Below are positions 32,199 to 40,719 of a DNA stretch of 64,000 bases, one piece after another. A model generated the notes under the pieces. The model saw only the letters and a list, made by a program, of their open reading frames with translations, made no database searches and was not told the origin of the DNA. A program made the translations under genes and the position numbers. Position 1 is the stretch's first letter. Every line of letters begins with the position of its first letter. Origin of the DNA: Xylanibacter ruminicola (GTDB lineage Bacteria > Bacteroidota > Bacteroidia > Bacteroidales > Bacteroidaceae); assembly GCA_015060625.1 (NCBI GenBank), contig SUYC01000016.1, forward strand, positions 1-64,000, read 5' to 3'.

Positions 32199-32663
32199 AT
32201 GGGAAAATTAGTAATTAATTCGTACGATGAATTCGCAGCCCACTTGGGTGAGGAGCTCGGTGCTTCTGACTGGCTGCAAGTAGACCAAGACCGTATTAAT
32301 CTTTTTGCCGACGCTACACTGGATCATCAGTGGATTCACGTTGACGTGGAGCGTGCCAAGAGGGAGAGTCAGTATCAGAGCACCATTGCTCATGGCTATC
32401 TGACCTTGTCGCTGTTGCCCTATATGTGGGACCAGATTATCGAGGTGAACAACATCAAGATGCTGGTTAACTACGGTATGGACAAAATGCGTTTCGGTCA
32501 GCCTGTCATCACAGGCTCAAAGGTACGTTTGGTCACCAAGTTACACAACATTCAGAACCTGCGTGGTATCTGTAAGGCAGAGATTGAGTTCAGAATTGAA
32601 ATTGAGGGGCAGCGCAAACCCGCACTCGAGGGTATCGCTTCGTTCCTGTATTATTTTAATTAA
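32199..32663 (+). CDS. MaoC-family hot-dog dehydratase
   Basis: The 154-residue protein has the R-specific enoyl-CoA hydratase signature: LFADATLDHQWIHVDVERAK near residues 35-54, with the catalytic Asp/His pair, and TIAHGYLTLSLLPYM near 65. It hydrates enoyl thioesters; the exact substrate (for example in fatty acid metabolism) is not shown. It sits between ilvC and the PurF paralogue, five bases before the latter, which suggests co-transcription. Confidence 0.9.
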   Translation: MGKLVINSYDEFAAHLGEELGASDWLQVDQDRINLFADATLDHQWIHVDVERAKRESQYQSTIAHGYLTLSLLPYMWDQIIEVNNIKMLVNYGMDKMRFGQPVITGSKVRLVTKLHNIQNLRGICKAEIEFRIEIEGQRKPALEGIASFLYYFN

Positions 32664-32668
32664 TAGGT

Positions 32669-34120
32669 ATGGGTGGATTTTTTGGAACCATTTCCACAAA
32701 GTGCTGTGTAAACGATTTGTTCTACGGCACCGATTATAATTCGCACCTGGGTACCAAGCGTGCAGGACTGGTAACATTCGATGAGGAGAAAGGTTTTAGT
32801 CGTAAAATCCATAACCTGGAGCGTGATTACTTCCGTTCTAAGTTTGAGGATGAACTCGACTCGTTTTCAGGAAAACAGGGTATTGGCGTAATTAGCGATA
32901 CCGACCCACAACCCATACTCGTTAACTCACACTTAGGCCGCTATGCCGTAGTTACCGTAGCGAAGATTAACAACCTGGAAGAGATAGCACAAGAACTACT
33001 GGATCGACGCATGCACTTTAGCGAGTACTCGGCCAATACCATCAACCAGACAGAACTGGTGGCCCTGCTTATCAATATGGGGCGCACCTTTGTTGAAGGT
33101 ATCAACCTGGTTTATCGCAAGATTCAAGGCTCGTGCTCTATGCTCATTCTCACTGAGAAGGGTATTATTGCTGCCCGCGATTTCCTGGGCCGCACTCCTA
33201 TCGTTATCGGACAGAAGGATGGCGCTTATGCTGTAAGTAGTGAGACAACCAGTTTCCCCAATCTCGACTATAAGCGTGTAAGAGATCTTGGACCTGGTGA
33301 GATTGTATTCCTTACTGCCGATAAGCTGGAAGTATTGCAGGAACCATGGAAACGTGAGCAGATCTGCTCGTTCCTTTGGGTTTACTATGGCTTTCCCGCA
33401 TCAGATTATAATGGTATTAACGTAGAAAACGTGCGTGAGACCAATGGTAGGATGATGGGTGAGAAGGACGAGACTGAGGTTGACTGCGTTTGTGGTGTGC
33501 CTGATTCGGGGGTAGGTATGGCTCTCGGTTATGCCGAAGGTAAGGGCGTGCCCTACAAGCGTGCCGTGCTCAAATATACACCCACTTGGCCCCGTTCGTT
33601 CACTCCTGGCAACCAGGAGCGCCGTTCGCTGGTGGCAAAGATGAAGCTGATTCCTAACCCAGCCTTGCTGAAGGATCAGCGCGTGGTGTTCTGCGACGAC
33701 TCAATCGTTCGTGGCACGCAGCTCAAGGATAATGTCAAGACTTTCTTCGAGTACGGTGCCAAAGAGGTGCATTGCCGTATCTCATGTCCACCACTGGTTT
33801 ATGGATGTCCTTTTATCGGATTTACCTCGTCGAAGAGTGATATGGAGTTGATTACACGCCGTATCATCAAGGATTTTGAGGGCGACGATAAGAAGAATTT
33901 GGAGAAATATGCCACTACCGATTCGCCAGAGTATCAGCGTATGGTTGATGAGATTGCCAAGCGTTTGGGCCTGACCTCGTTGAAGTTTGCTAAGCTTGAG
34001 GATCTGGTGAAGAGCATCGGTATGGATAAATGTCGTGTTTGTACACACTGCTTTGATGGCAGTAGCTACTGTCACGAGCATGATCAAGAAGACAATCGTC
34101 AGCTTAAGTTAGATTTCTAA
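32669..34120 (+). CDS. PurF-like amidophosphoribosyltransferase paralogue lacking the glutaminase cysteine
   Basis: The 483-residue protein aligns in layout with amidophosphoribosyltransferase: an N-terminal Ntn-type glutaminase domain (SHLGTKRAGLVT, then SMLILTEKGIIAARDFLGRT, then YAVSSETTSF) and a C-terminal phosphoribosyltransferase domain with the PRPP loop VVFCDDSIVRGTQ near residue 349 and a cysteine-rich end (CRVCTHCFDG). Genuine PurF starts MCG with Cys as the nucleophile after methionine removal; this protein starts MGGFFG, so the glutaminase cannot work by that route. It may use ammonia, be regulatory, or do another PRPP reaction. Confidence 0.88.
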   Translation: MGGFFGTISTKCCVNDLFYGTDYNSHLGTKRAGLVTFDEEKGFSRKIHNLERDYFRSKFEDELDSFSGKQGIGVISDTDPQPILVNSHLGRYAVVTVAKINNLEEIAQELLDRRMHFSEYSANTINQTELVALLINMGRTFVEGINLVYRKIQGSCSMLILTEKGIIAARDFLGRTPIVIGQKDGAYAVSSETTSFPNLDYKRVRDLGPGEIVFLTADKLEVLQEPWKREQICSFLWVYYGFPASDYNGINVENVRETNGRMMGEKDETEVDCVCGVPDSGVGMALGYAEGKGVPYKRAVLKYTPTWPRSFTPGNQERRSLVAKMKLIPNPALLKDQRVVFCDDSIVRGTQLKDNVKTFFEYGAKEVHCRISCPPLVYGCPFIGFTSSKSDMELITRRIIKDFEGDDKKNLEKYATTDSPEYQRMVDEIAKRLGLTSLKFAKLEDLVKSIGMDKCRVCTHCFDGSSYCHEHDQEDNRQLKLDF

Positions 34121-34121
34121 C

Positions 34122-36056
34122 TCAGGCCTTCGTGATACAACCATCCTCCAGTCGGATGATATATTCTTCGTCTGTGAGATATTCAATTGCAGCATCGAGT
34201 TCGCTTATTGGCAGCTCGATGCTTTTTAATTCGGTAATAAAATGCGGTTTTCCATCATCCAGCAACTGCATGATTTTTTGTGTTGCCAGATTTAGTCGTT
34301 TTTCTGTCACTATCCCCTCAGCGCGATGTGCAAGGCAAACGTCGCATTGCTCGCAGTTATGATCGTTTTCCTCGCCAAAATAACGTAATAGCTGACGGCT
34401 GCGACACACATGATTGTTGGTCGCATAGCGAATCATGGCCTGAATATGTGCTTCGAACTGTGCTTTTCGTTCTTCGTACACCTCAGGCATCAACTGTACA
34501 AACTCCTTATCTTCGCGTCGCTGTGTGTAACGGATGTAGGGGGTCTTTTTTTGTGGGATAAAATGCAGGATGTGTCGTTGCGACAGACTTTTGAGTATGA
34601 GATAAACCTGCTGTGGTTTCAGATTGGTGGACTGAGCCAGGAAAGCTTCGTCGATGAAATTGTAATCGGTAAACAGTCCGCCATAGTTTCGCAATAGGGC
34701 AGTAATAACAGCCTCCTCGTTCGGCGTGTTGTTTTCCAAACGATACAGGTCGTTGCGGCTCACTGTAAACATCACACGTGCTTTGTTGTCCTGCTCTTCG
34801 GTATATTCCAGATAGCCTGCTCGCTGCAGGATCTTAAGAGCCGAATCTACACGGATAGGGAAGTGGCCGAAGTTATGACAGAACTTGTCGATATTAAACT
34901 CGAATGTATGATTATATCCCGAGCCTACACCTATCTGGTAATAAAAGGCCAGATGCTCGTAAACCTGGCGGATATAATCCTTATCGGGAAAGGTGTCGGT
35001 AATGCGTTTCTTCAGTTTGGCTTCGTCGTGGCGGTTATACAGCAATACGGCATACGCCTTGAAACCATCGCGACCAGCTCGCCCTGCTTCTTGGAAATAG
35101 GCCTCAATACTGTCTGGGCAATCCACATGTATCACCACTCGCACGTCGGGCTTGTCGATACCCATACCAAAAGCGTTAGTGGCCACCATTACACGATATT
35201 TGTTTTGCTGCCATTCGCGCTGTCGCTCATCTTTCGTGCTGGCATCCAGACCTGCATGATAGAAGGTGGCAGTGATGCCGGCTTCGCTGATAATCTGTGC
35301 AAACTCCTTGGTACGCAGACGGCTTCGGGCATATACAATGGCCGAACCCTTTACGTGCTTCAGGATATGTATCAGTTGTTCGGTCTTGTCTTCTGCCTGT
35401 CTCACCACATAGGCCAGATTCTTGCGCTCAAAACTCATCTTGAAGACAGCGAAACTATCCTCCTTCTTCTTTTCTCCTTTCTCTTTCCTTATTAGCTTAG
35501 CTTGGATATCCTCAACTACCTGTGGCGTGGCGGTGGCTGTAAGTGCCAGCACAGGCACGTCGGGCACCAGTTTGCGTATCTGTGCTATCTGCAGATAGGA
35601 AGGACGGAAATCATAGCCCCACTGCGATATGCAGTGCGCTTCATCTACCGTGATAAAGCTCACCTTCATGTGTCGGAGCTTGGTCTGAAACAGTTCGCTC
35701 GACAGTCGTTCTGGCGATACATATAGCAATTTGATGCCACCAAAGATGGCATTCTCGAGCGTGATAATGATTTCTTCGTGGGTGAGTCCGCTGTAGATGG
35801 CGGCTGCTTTGATACCTCTGCGGCGCAGATTCTCCACTTGGTCCTTCATCAGGGCTATCAGCGGGGTAATCACAATGCATGTGCCTTCGTGTGCCAAAGC
35901 TGGTACTTGGAAGGTAATGGACTTACCACCACCTGTAGGCATCAGTCCTAATGTGTCGTGTCCACTACCGATAGACTCGATGATTTCGCGTTGAATACCG
36001 CGAAAATCATCGTAGCCCCAGTACTTTTTTAGAATGAGCTGATAGTTTACACTCAT
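34122..36056 (-). CDS. recQ: ATP-dependent DNA helicase RecQ
   Basis: The 644-residue 3'-5' helicase works in recombination repair. Motif I is MPTGGGKS near residue 39, motif II DEAHCISQWGYDFRP near 138, motif III LTATATP near 172 and motif VI QEAGRAGRDG near 321. The RecQ zinc site (CRSRQLLRYFGEENDHNCEQ, then CDVC) is near residue 550, and a short winged-helix-like end replaces the HRDC domain. The start overlaps the recJ stop by four bases, so the two repair genes form one operon. Confidence 0.96.
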   Translation of the reverse strand: MSVNYQLILKKYWGYDDFRGIQREIIESIGSGHDTLGLMPTGGGKSITFQVPALAHEGTCIVITPLIALMKDQVENLRRRGIKAAAIYSGLTHEEIIITLENAIFGGIKLLYVSPERLSSELFQTKLRHMKVSFITVDEAHCISQWGYDFRPSYLQIAQIRKLVPDVPVLALTATATPQVVEDIQAKLIRKEKGEKKKEDSFAVFKMSFERKNLAYVVRQAEDKTEQLIHILKHVKGSAIVYARSRLRTKEFAQIISEAGITATFYHAGLDASTKDERQREWQQNKYRVMVATNAFGMGIDKPDVRVVIHVDCPDSIEAYFQEAGRAGRDGFKAYAVLLYNRHDEAKLKKRITDTFPDKDYIRQVYEHLAFYYQIGVGSGYNHTFEFNIDKFCHNFGHFPIRVDSALKILQRAGYLEYTEEQDNKARVMFTVSRNDLYRLENNTPNEEAVITALLRNYGGLFTDYNFIDEAFLAQSTNLKPQQVYLILKSLSQRHILHFIPQKKTPYIRYTQRREDKEFVQLMPEVYEERKAQFEAHIQAMIRYATNNHVCRSRQLLRYFGEENDHNCEQCDVCLAHRAEGIVTEKRLNLATQKIMQLLDDGKPHFITELKSIELPISELDAAIEYLTDEEYIIRLEDGCITKA

Positions 36057-37774
36057 TCTTCCGAGGGTTGAATGTCTTCTATCTGCAACTGAACTTCGGT
36101 GCGCTTGTAGATGTTGTCCTCAATGGTATAGACGATATCAAACGAACGCTTCGACTTGATGTAGCGCGCCGAGGCACTCTGTCCGAAGGCAATACCATTC
36201 AGTACGTTGCTCGACTTGGAATCTACCAATTCGAGTTTGATATGTTCCTGTTGGCGACCCACCACCTTTGAGGTACCGTAATCGTAAACATTGCGCGTAC
36301 AGAACAATGGTTTTGGATTATCCGGACCGTGAGGCGCAAACTTCTTCAGGTCGTTGTGCAATCGCTTGGTGATGTCTTTGAAATCGATGACTGCATCGAT
36401 ATCGAGTGTAGCTTCAGTCTGTTCAGGCTGAATATGCTCCATCACATATTTCTGGAATCGACTACGGAACTCTGGAATGTTCTCGATCTTGAGCGACAAG
36501 CCTACAGCATAGGTGTGTCCGCCAAAGTTTTCCAGCAAGTCGCGGCAACTCTTAATGGCATCATACACATCATAGCCAGCTACACTACGGGCCGAACCAG
36601 TGGCAATACCATTAAACTTGGTGAGTACCACGGTGGGGCGGTAGTAGAGCTCTGTCAGTCGTGAGGCCACGATACCAATCACACCCTTCTTCCAATTCTC
36701 GTCATAGAGCACGATGCTGGCGTGGTGTTTCTGGTTCTCCAGTTTCTCCACAATCTGGTTGGCCTCTTCGGTCATCTGCTTGTCCACATCCTTGCGCTGT
36801 TCGTTGTATTCGTTGATGTGGTTAGCCTCGGCCAGCGCCTTGTTCAGATCCTTCTCCACCAGCAGGTCAACAGCCTCTGTGCCGTTCTGCATGCGTCCCG
36901 ATGCATTGATACGTGGCCCAATCTTGAATACGATATCACTCATGGTGATTTCGCGGCCGGTCAGTCCGCAGATGTCTATAATAGCCTTCAAGCCTACCGA
37001 CGGGCTTTGGTTCAGTTGCTTCAGTCCGTGATAGGCCAAAATACGGTTCTCGCCCATGATAGGCACGATGTCGGCAGCAATGCTGACAGCACAGAAGTCG
37101 AGCAGTGGAATCAGTCGCGAGAAGGGGATGCCATTGTTCTTGGCAAAAGCCTGCATAAATTTAAAACCTACACCGCATCCACACAGGTCTTTGAATGGGT
37201 AGGTGGAATCTTCGCGTTTGGGGTTGAGTATCGCGACGGCATTGGGCAGTTCATCATCGGGCACGTGGTGGTCGCAGATGATGAAATCTATGCCCAGACT
37301 CTTGGCATAGGCAATCTCTTCGATGGCCTTGATACCGCAATCCAGTACTATGATGAGCTTGATGCCTTTTTCAGCAGCATAGTCAAGTGCTTTCTTACTG
37401 ATGCCATATCCTTCGTCGTAGCGGTCGGGGATATAGTATTCAATGTTCGAATAGAACTGCTGCAGGAATTTGTACACCAAGGCAACCGCCGTACATCCAT
37501 CGACATCGTAGTCGCCATAGACCATGATACGCTCTTTGCGCCCCATCGCATCGTTGAGCCTGTCCACGGCCACGTCCATGTCGTTCATCAGGAACGGATC
37601 TATCAGCTCGTTAAGCATCGGACGGAAGAAGCGCTTAGCCGCGCTCTCCGTTTTGATGCCTCGTTTGATAAGGAGATTGGCGAGAATCGGGCTCATGCCG
37701 ATTTTCTCTCCAAGCTCCTTAGCTGCCGTCTGTTGTTCTGATGTAGGTGGTTCGTAATTCCATTTGAAATGCAT
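36053..37774 (-). CDS. recJ: Single-stranded-DNA-specific exonuclease RecJ
   Basis: The 573-residue 5'-3' exonuclease has the DHH-family motifs: VYGDYDVDGCTA near residue 80, IVLDCGIKAIEE, CDHHVPDDELP near 166, then CGCGVGFKF and a DHHA1 region with GGHTYAVGLSL near 420. The last ~110 residues form the OB domain. It overlaps the upstream C1B peptidase by one base (TAATG) and recQ by four bases, which suggests translational coupling. Confidence 0.95.
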   Translation of the reverse strand: MHFKWNYEPPTSEQQTAAKELGEKIGMSPILANLLIKRGIKTESAAKRFFRPMLNELIDPFLMNDMDVAVDRLNDAMGRKERIMVYGDYDVDGCTAVALVYKFLQQFYSNIEYYIPDRYDEGYGISKKALDYAAEKGIKLIIVLDCGIKAIEEIAYAKSLGIDFIICDHHVPDDELPNAVAILNPKREDSTYPFKDLCGCGVGFKFMQAFAKNNGIPFSRLIPLLDFCAVSIAADIVPIMGENRILAYHGLKQLNQSPSVGLKAIIDICGLTGREITMSDIVFKIGPRINASGRMQNGTEAVDLLVEKDLNKALAEANHINEYNEQRKDVDKQMTEEANQIVEKLENQKHHASIVLYDENWKKGVIGIVASRLTELYYRPTVVLTKFNGIATGSARSVAGYDVYDAIKSCRDLLENFGGHTYAVGLSLKIENIPEFRSRFQKYVMEHIQPEQTEATLDIDAVIDFKDITKRLHNDLKKFAPHGPDNPKPLFCTRNVYDYGTSKVVGRQQEHIKLELVDSKSSNVLNGIAFGQSASARYIKSKRSFDIVYTIEDNIYKRTEVQLQIEDIQPSEE

Positions 37775-38979
37775 TAGATACCTAACTTTTTACGAATATC
37801 GGCAGGAATCGCATTCTTATTAACCAGGAAGTCCATCGTGTTCAGGGCGATGAAGTCCTTGGTCATATACCAGATACCCTTGTAGGCACCAGTCTCACCC
37901 CAAGAATTCTTGACCATATAGTACAGCTTTCCGTTCTGGTCCTTAGCCACACCATAGATTAGCATGCCGTGGTCGTCGGTCAGTTCCCAGTTGTCGAAAC
38001 GCTCCTGGCGCATTTCCTGTGTAGGCTTAACCTCAGGCACCTTGCAACCCAGTGAGTCGATGACATTGCGCTTTTTCTCAGGCGAAAGGCTCAGCCATTT
38101 GGCCATATCACTACCACGCAGGCTCTGAGCTGCCTTGCCATCAACGGCATAAGCCAGGCCCTGACGAGTGAATCCCTCTTCTGAAACGTCGCCGCCCCAA
38201 GCGATGGTGTAACCGTTCTCAACAGCGTTGTCGATCACGCGCATCATCTCGTCCATAGGCAGGTTGTAGCTCTGTGGGAAGCGCCAGTTGTCCTGTACCT
38301 CTACAGCAAAAGTAGTGTAGAAGGGATGGTGAGTATAGCTGGTAATGCTTACATAATCGTCGAGGTTCAGACCGAGTGTGGCCATGAAACTTTTTGGAGT
38401 ATATTCCTTACCTTCGAAAGTGAACTTCTCAGGGCACTTACCCAGATAAGCATCCAGGATACCCTGCAGTCCACACTTCCACTGGTTTGAAATCTTACGG
38501 GCACTGCTCTTAGCGATAGCAGCAACGTATGGCTCCATCAGCGAGAAGAACTCGTTGAAGTTGTTCAGCGAGTCGCCGTAAAGTGAGCCAGGGAAAGGCA
38601 TGATGCCCTGTGGCACGATACCATGGGTCTTCAGTGTGTGGAGCACATCCTCAGCACTTCCACCCTGCGAGAACTGGCAGTCGCCATGGAAGCGAACCAC
38701 CTGAATGGCACGATCCATGTAGGTCTTGTTGGCTACGAACGACTCGTCGAGGTCATAGCTCTTACCTGTAGCCTTCAGAATCTCAGCCTCGAAGAATGAG
38801 AGGGTAGAGTAGTCCCAGCACGTACCCGAACGGTTCTGGTCCTTCACGCTGGTGATAGGATTCTCCTTGATAGTTGTGAATACGGGTTTGTTCGCATCCT
38901 TTGCTGGCGCCTTTTTCTTGGCTGCCGAGGCACTCATGGCCATGATAACCGCGAGTGCGAGTGTTGTCATTTTCTTCAT
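37774..38979 (-). CDS. Secreted C1B-family cysteine peptidase (second paralogue)
   Basis: The 401-residue product has a signal peptide (ending AMSASAA), a Lys/Ala-rich linker and the papain-type triad: Cys54 in NRSGTCWDYS, His in TDDHGMLIYGVA near residue 339 and Asn in VKNSWGETGA near 360. It is shorter than the paralogue at 28324 and has different inserts. It ends in the same TAATG that starts recJ, an odd partner for a periplasmic peptidase. Confidence 0.92.
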   Translation of the reverse strand: MKKMTTLALAVIMAMSASAAKKKAPAKDANKPVFTTIKENPITSVKDQNRSGTCWDYSTLSFFEAEILKATGKSYDLDESFVANKTYMDRAIQVVRFHGDCQFSQGGSAEDVLHTLKTHGIVPQGIMPFPGSLYGDSLNNFNEFFSLMEPYVAAIAKSSARKISNQWKCGLQGILDAYLGKCPEKFTFEGKEYTPKSFMATLGLNLDDYVSITSYTHHPFYTTFAVEVQDNWRFPQSYNLPMDEMMRVIDNAVENGYTIAWGGDVSEEGFTRQGLAYAVDGKAAQSLRGSDMAKWLSLSPEKKRNVIDSLGCKVPEVKPTQEMRQERFDNWELTDDHGMLIYGVAKDQNGKLYYMVKNSWGETGAYKGIWYMTKDFIALNTMDFLVNKNAIPADIRKKLGI

Positions 38980-38999
38980 TTTTCTTTTTATTTTAATTA

Positions 39000-40391
39000 T
39001 TATTGATTATTCATTGCCATAAACGCCTCCACATCCTTTGGATGATAAGGAATGCGCTGCTTGCCTAAGAATCGGCAGCCATCCTTGGTTATCAGGATAT
39101 CATCCTCGATACGGATACCGCCAAAGTCCTTGTAGGTCTCCAGTTTGTCGAAGTTCAGAAACTCCTTGCAGTGCCCGCTGGCTTTCCACTCGTCGATGAG
39201 CTGAGGGATGAAATAGATGCCAGGTTCGTCGGTAATCACAAAACCCTCTTCCAGTTTGCGGCCCATGCGCAGACAGTTGGTGCCAAACTGCTCCAGGTTC
39301 GGACGTGTCTCTTCATCAAAGCCTACGTATATCTGGCCCAGTCCTTCCATGTCGTGTACGTCCATACCCATCATGTGTCCCAGTCCGTGAGGCAGGAACA
39401 TGGCGTGGGCGCCAGCACGAACGGCTTCGTCAGTATCGCCCTTCATCAGTCCGAGCTCTTTCAGGCGTTCGGTCATCAGACGGCATACGGCAAAGTGTAC
39501 ATCCATATATTTTACGCCTGGCTTAGCCACCTCGATGGCATAATCGTGACAGGCTTCTACAATCGAGTAAATCTCAAGTTGGCGCTGACTGAACTTGCCG
39601 TTAACAGGCATGGTGCGCGTGTGGTCCGAACAGTAGTCGTCTAACTCGCAACCAGCATCGCAAAGTGCCAGTCGGCCGGCCTCTAGTTTGGCATCCGAAG
39701 GGTTACCATGCATAATCTCGCCATGCTGACTGAAAATGGTTGCAAAGCTGGTGCCCTGAGCCAGACTGCGGGCGATACCATCCACCTGTCCGCCAATATA
39801 ACGTTCGGTTACACCTGGACGAATCAGCTTCTGGGCTGTGGTATGCATCTGGTAGCCAACTTCGCAGGCACGCTCAATAGCCTCAATCTCCTGTGGCTCT
39901 TTGGTGGAGCGCATCTTTACTACTGCCTTAATCAGCTGCAACGAAGCCTGCTCCTTCTGCTGGTTAGGATGTATGCCCAGCAGGTCCATAATCTGTATCT
40001 TGGTGTCGAAACGATAGGGTGGCAGGTAGTGGACTTTCCTTTTTGGCGAGCATATTTTGGCCAACTCCTTCATGGGAGCAGTCTTCTTCACGCCCACCTC
40101 AGCAGCCAGGTCGGCCACCGAAGGCGTATAGCCCATCCAAACAATATCCTCTACGTCGATATCATCGCCAAAGATCATCTCTTCGTCGTTGTCGATATCA
40201 ATCACGCCAACCAGTCCGTCGCGGTGCTGTCCAAAGTAGTACAGGAACGATGAGTCCTGCCTCATAGGGGCATAGGCGTTGGCTGGATAATTAGCCGGTG
40301 CATCGTTGTTTCCAAACAGAATAACTACTCCTTTGCCTACGAGTTTCTTCAGTTCTTCGCGTCTCTTAATATAAGTATTTATGCTAAACAT
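39000..40391 (-). CDS. M24-family aminopeptidase P (Xaa-Pro aminopeptidase)
   Basis: The 463-residue cytoplasmic metallopeptidase removes an N-terminal residue preceding proline. After the N-terminal domain (FGNNDAPANYPANAYAPMRQ, then SSFLYYFG) the pita-bread domain supplies the metal ligands: CDAGCELDDYCSDHTRTMPV near residues 245-264, HGLGHMMGMDVHD near 337, ITDEPGIYF near 388 and GGIRIEDDIL near 425. Minus-strand TATCTTTGC at 40427-40435 is its likely -7 element, 36 bases upstream of the ATG. Confidence 0.95.
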   Translation of the reverse strand: MFSINTYIKRREELKKLVGKGVVILFGNNDAPANYPANAYAPMRQDSSFLYYFGQHRDGLVGVIDIDNDEEMIFGDDIDVEDIVWMGYTPSVADLAAEVGVKKTAPMKELAKICSPKRKVHYLPPYRFDTKIQIMDLLGIHPNQQKEQASLQLIKAVVKMRSTKEPQEIEAIERACEVGYQMHTTAQKLIRPGVTERYIGGQVDGIARSLAQGTSFATIFSQHGEIMHGNPSDAKLEAGRLALCDAGCELDDYCSDHTRTMPVNGKFSQRQLEIYSIVEACHDYAIEVAKPGVKYMDVHFAVCRLMTERLKELGLMKGDTDEAVRAGAHAMFLPHGLGHMMGMDVHDMEGLGQIYVGFDEETRPNLEQFGTNCLRMGRKLEEGFVITDEPGIYFIPQLIDEWKASGHCKEFLNFDKLETYKDFGGIRIEDDILITKDGCRFLGKQRIPYHPKDVEAFMAMNNQ

Positions 40392-40719
40392 TTGTGGAAA
40401 ATACGTTTAATTTTATCAATTTGTCGGCAAAGATACATATTATTTATCAAAAAGCCATCCCTTTAGCCCTATTTTTTACATTAATTATGCAGATTAGTAG
40501 ATTTTATTTCGTAACTTTGGAAGAAAAAGCAATCTTTCCTTCCAATGGTGGTCTTGTGCTGATCGGCAACATGCAAAACTCTCTGGCCTGGCAAATCGGG
40601 CTGCTCATCCCCGATTCCCGCAAGAAGGAATTTCAACATTATTTGCTATTTTTGCAAATAGTGAATGAAAAATCCGATTTTTATTAGTACCTTTGCAGAC
40701 AAATCAAAACTATTAGAAA
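40392..40719. promoter_or_regulatory. Divergent promoter region between aminopeptidase P and the glycanase genes
   Basis: This 328-base gap holds the minus-strand -7 element at 40427-40435, plus-strand TAACTTTGG at 40512-40520, TATTTTTGC at 40657-40665 and TACCTTTGC at 40688-40696, the last being closest to the glycanase start. A small stem (AATCGGG against CCCGATT near 40597-40620) is not followed by T residues. I see no gene that I trust here. Confidence 0.5.

Noticed and set aside
36722..37741. 339-codon plus-strand frame opposite recJ
   Set aside because: recJ on the other strand has all family motifs; the long antisense frame is a by-product of codon bias.
40394..40687. 97-codon open frame with GTG start upstream of the esterase-GH35 gene
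   Set aside because: It begins inside the region next to the aminopeptidase P start and ends over the promoter of the next gene, has no ribosome binding site and matches no family. It may be part of a dispersed intergenic sequence.
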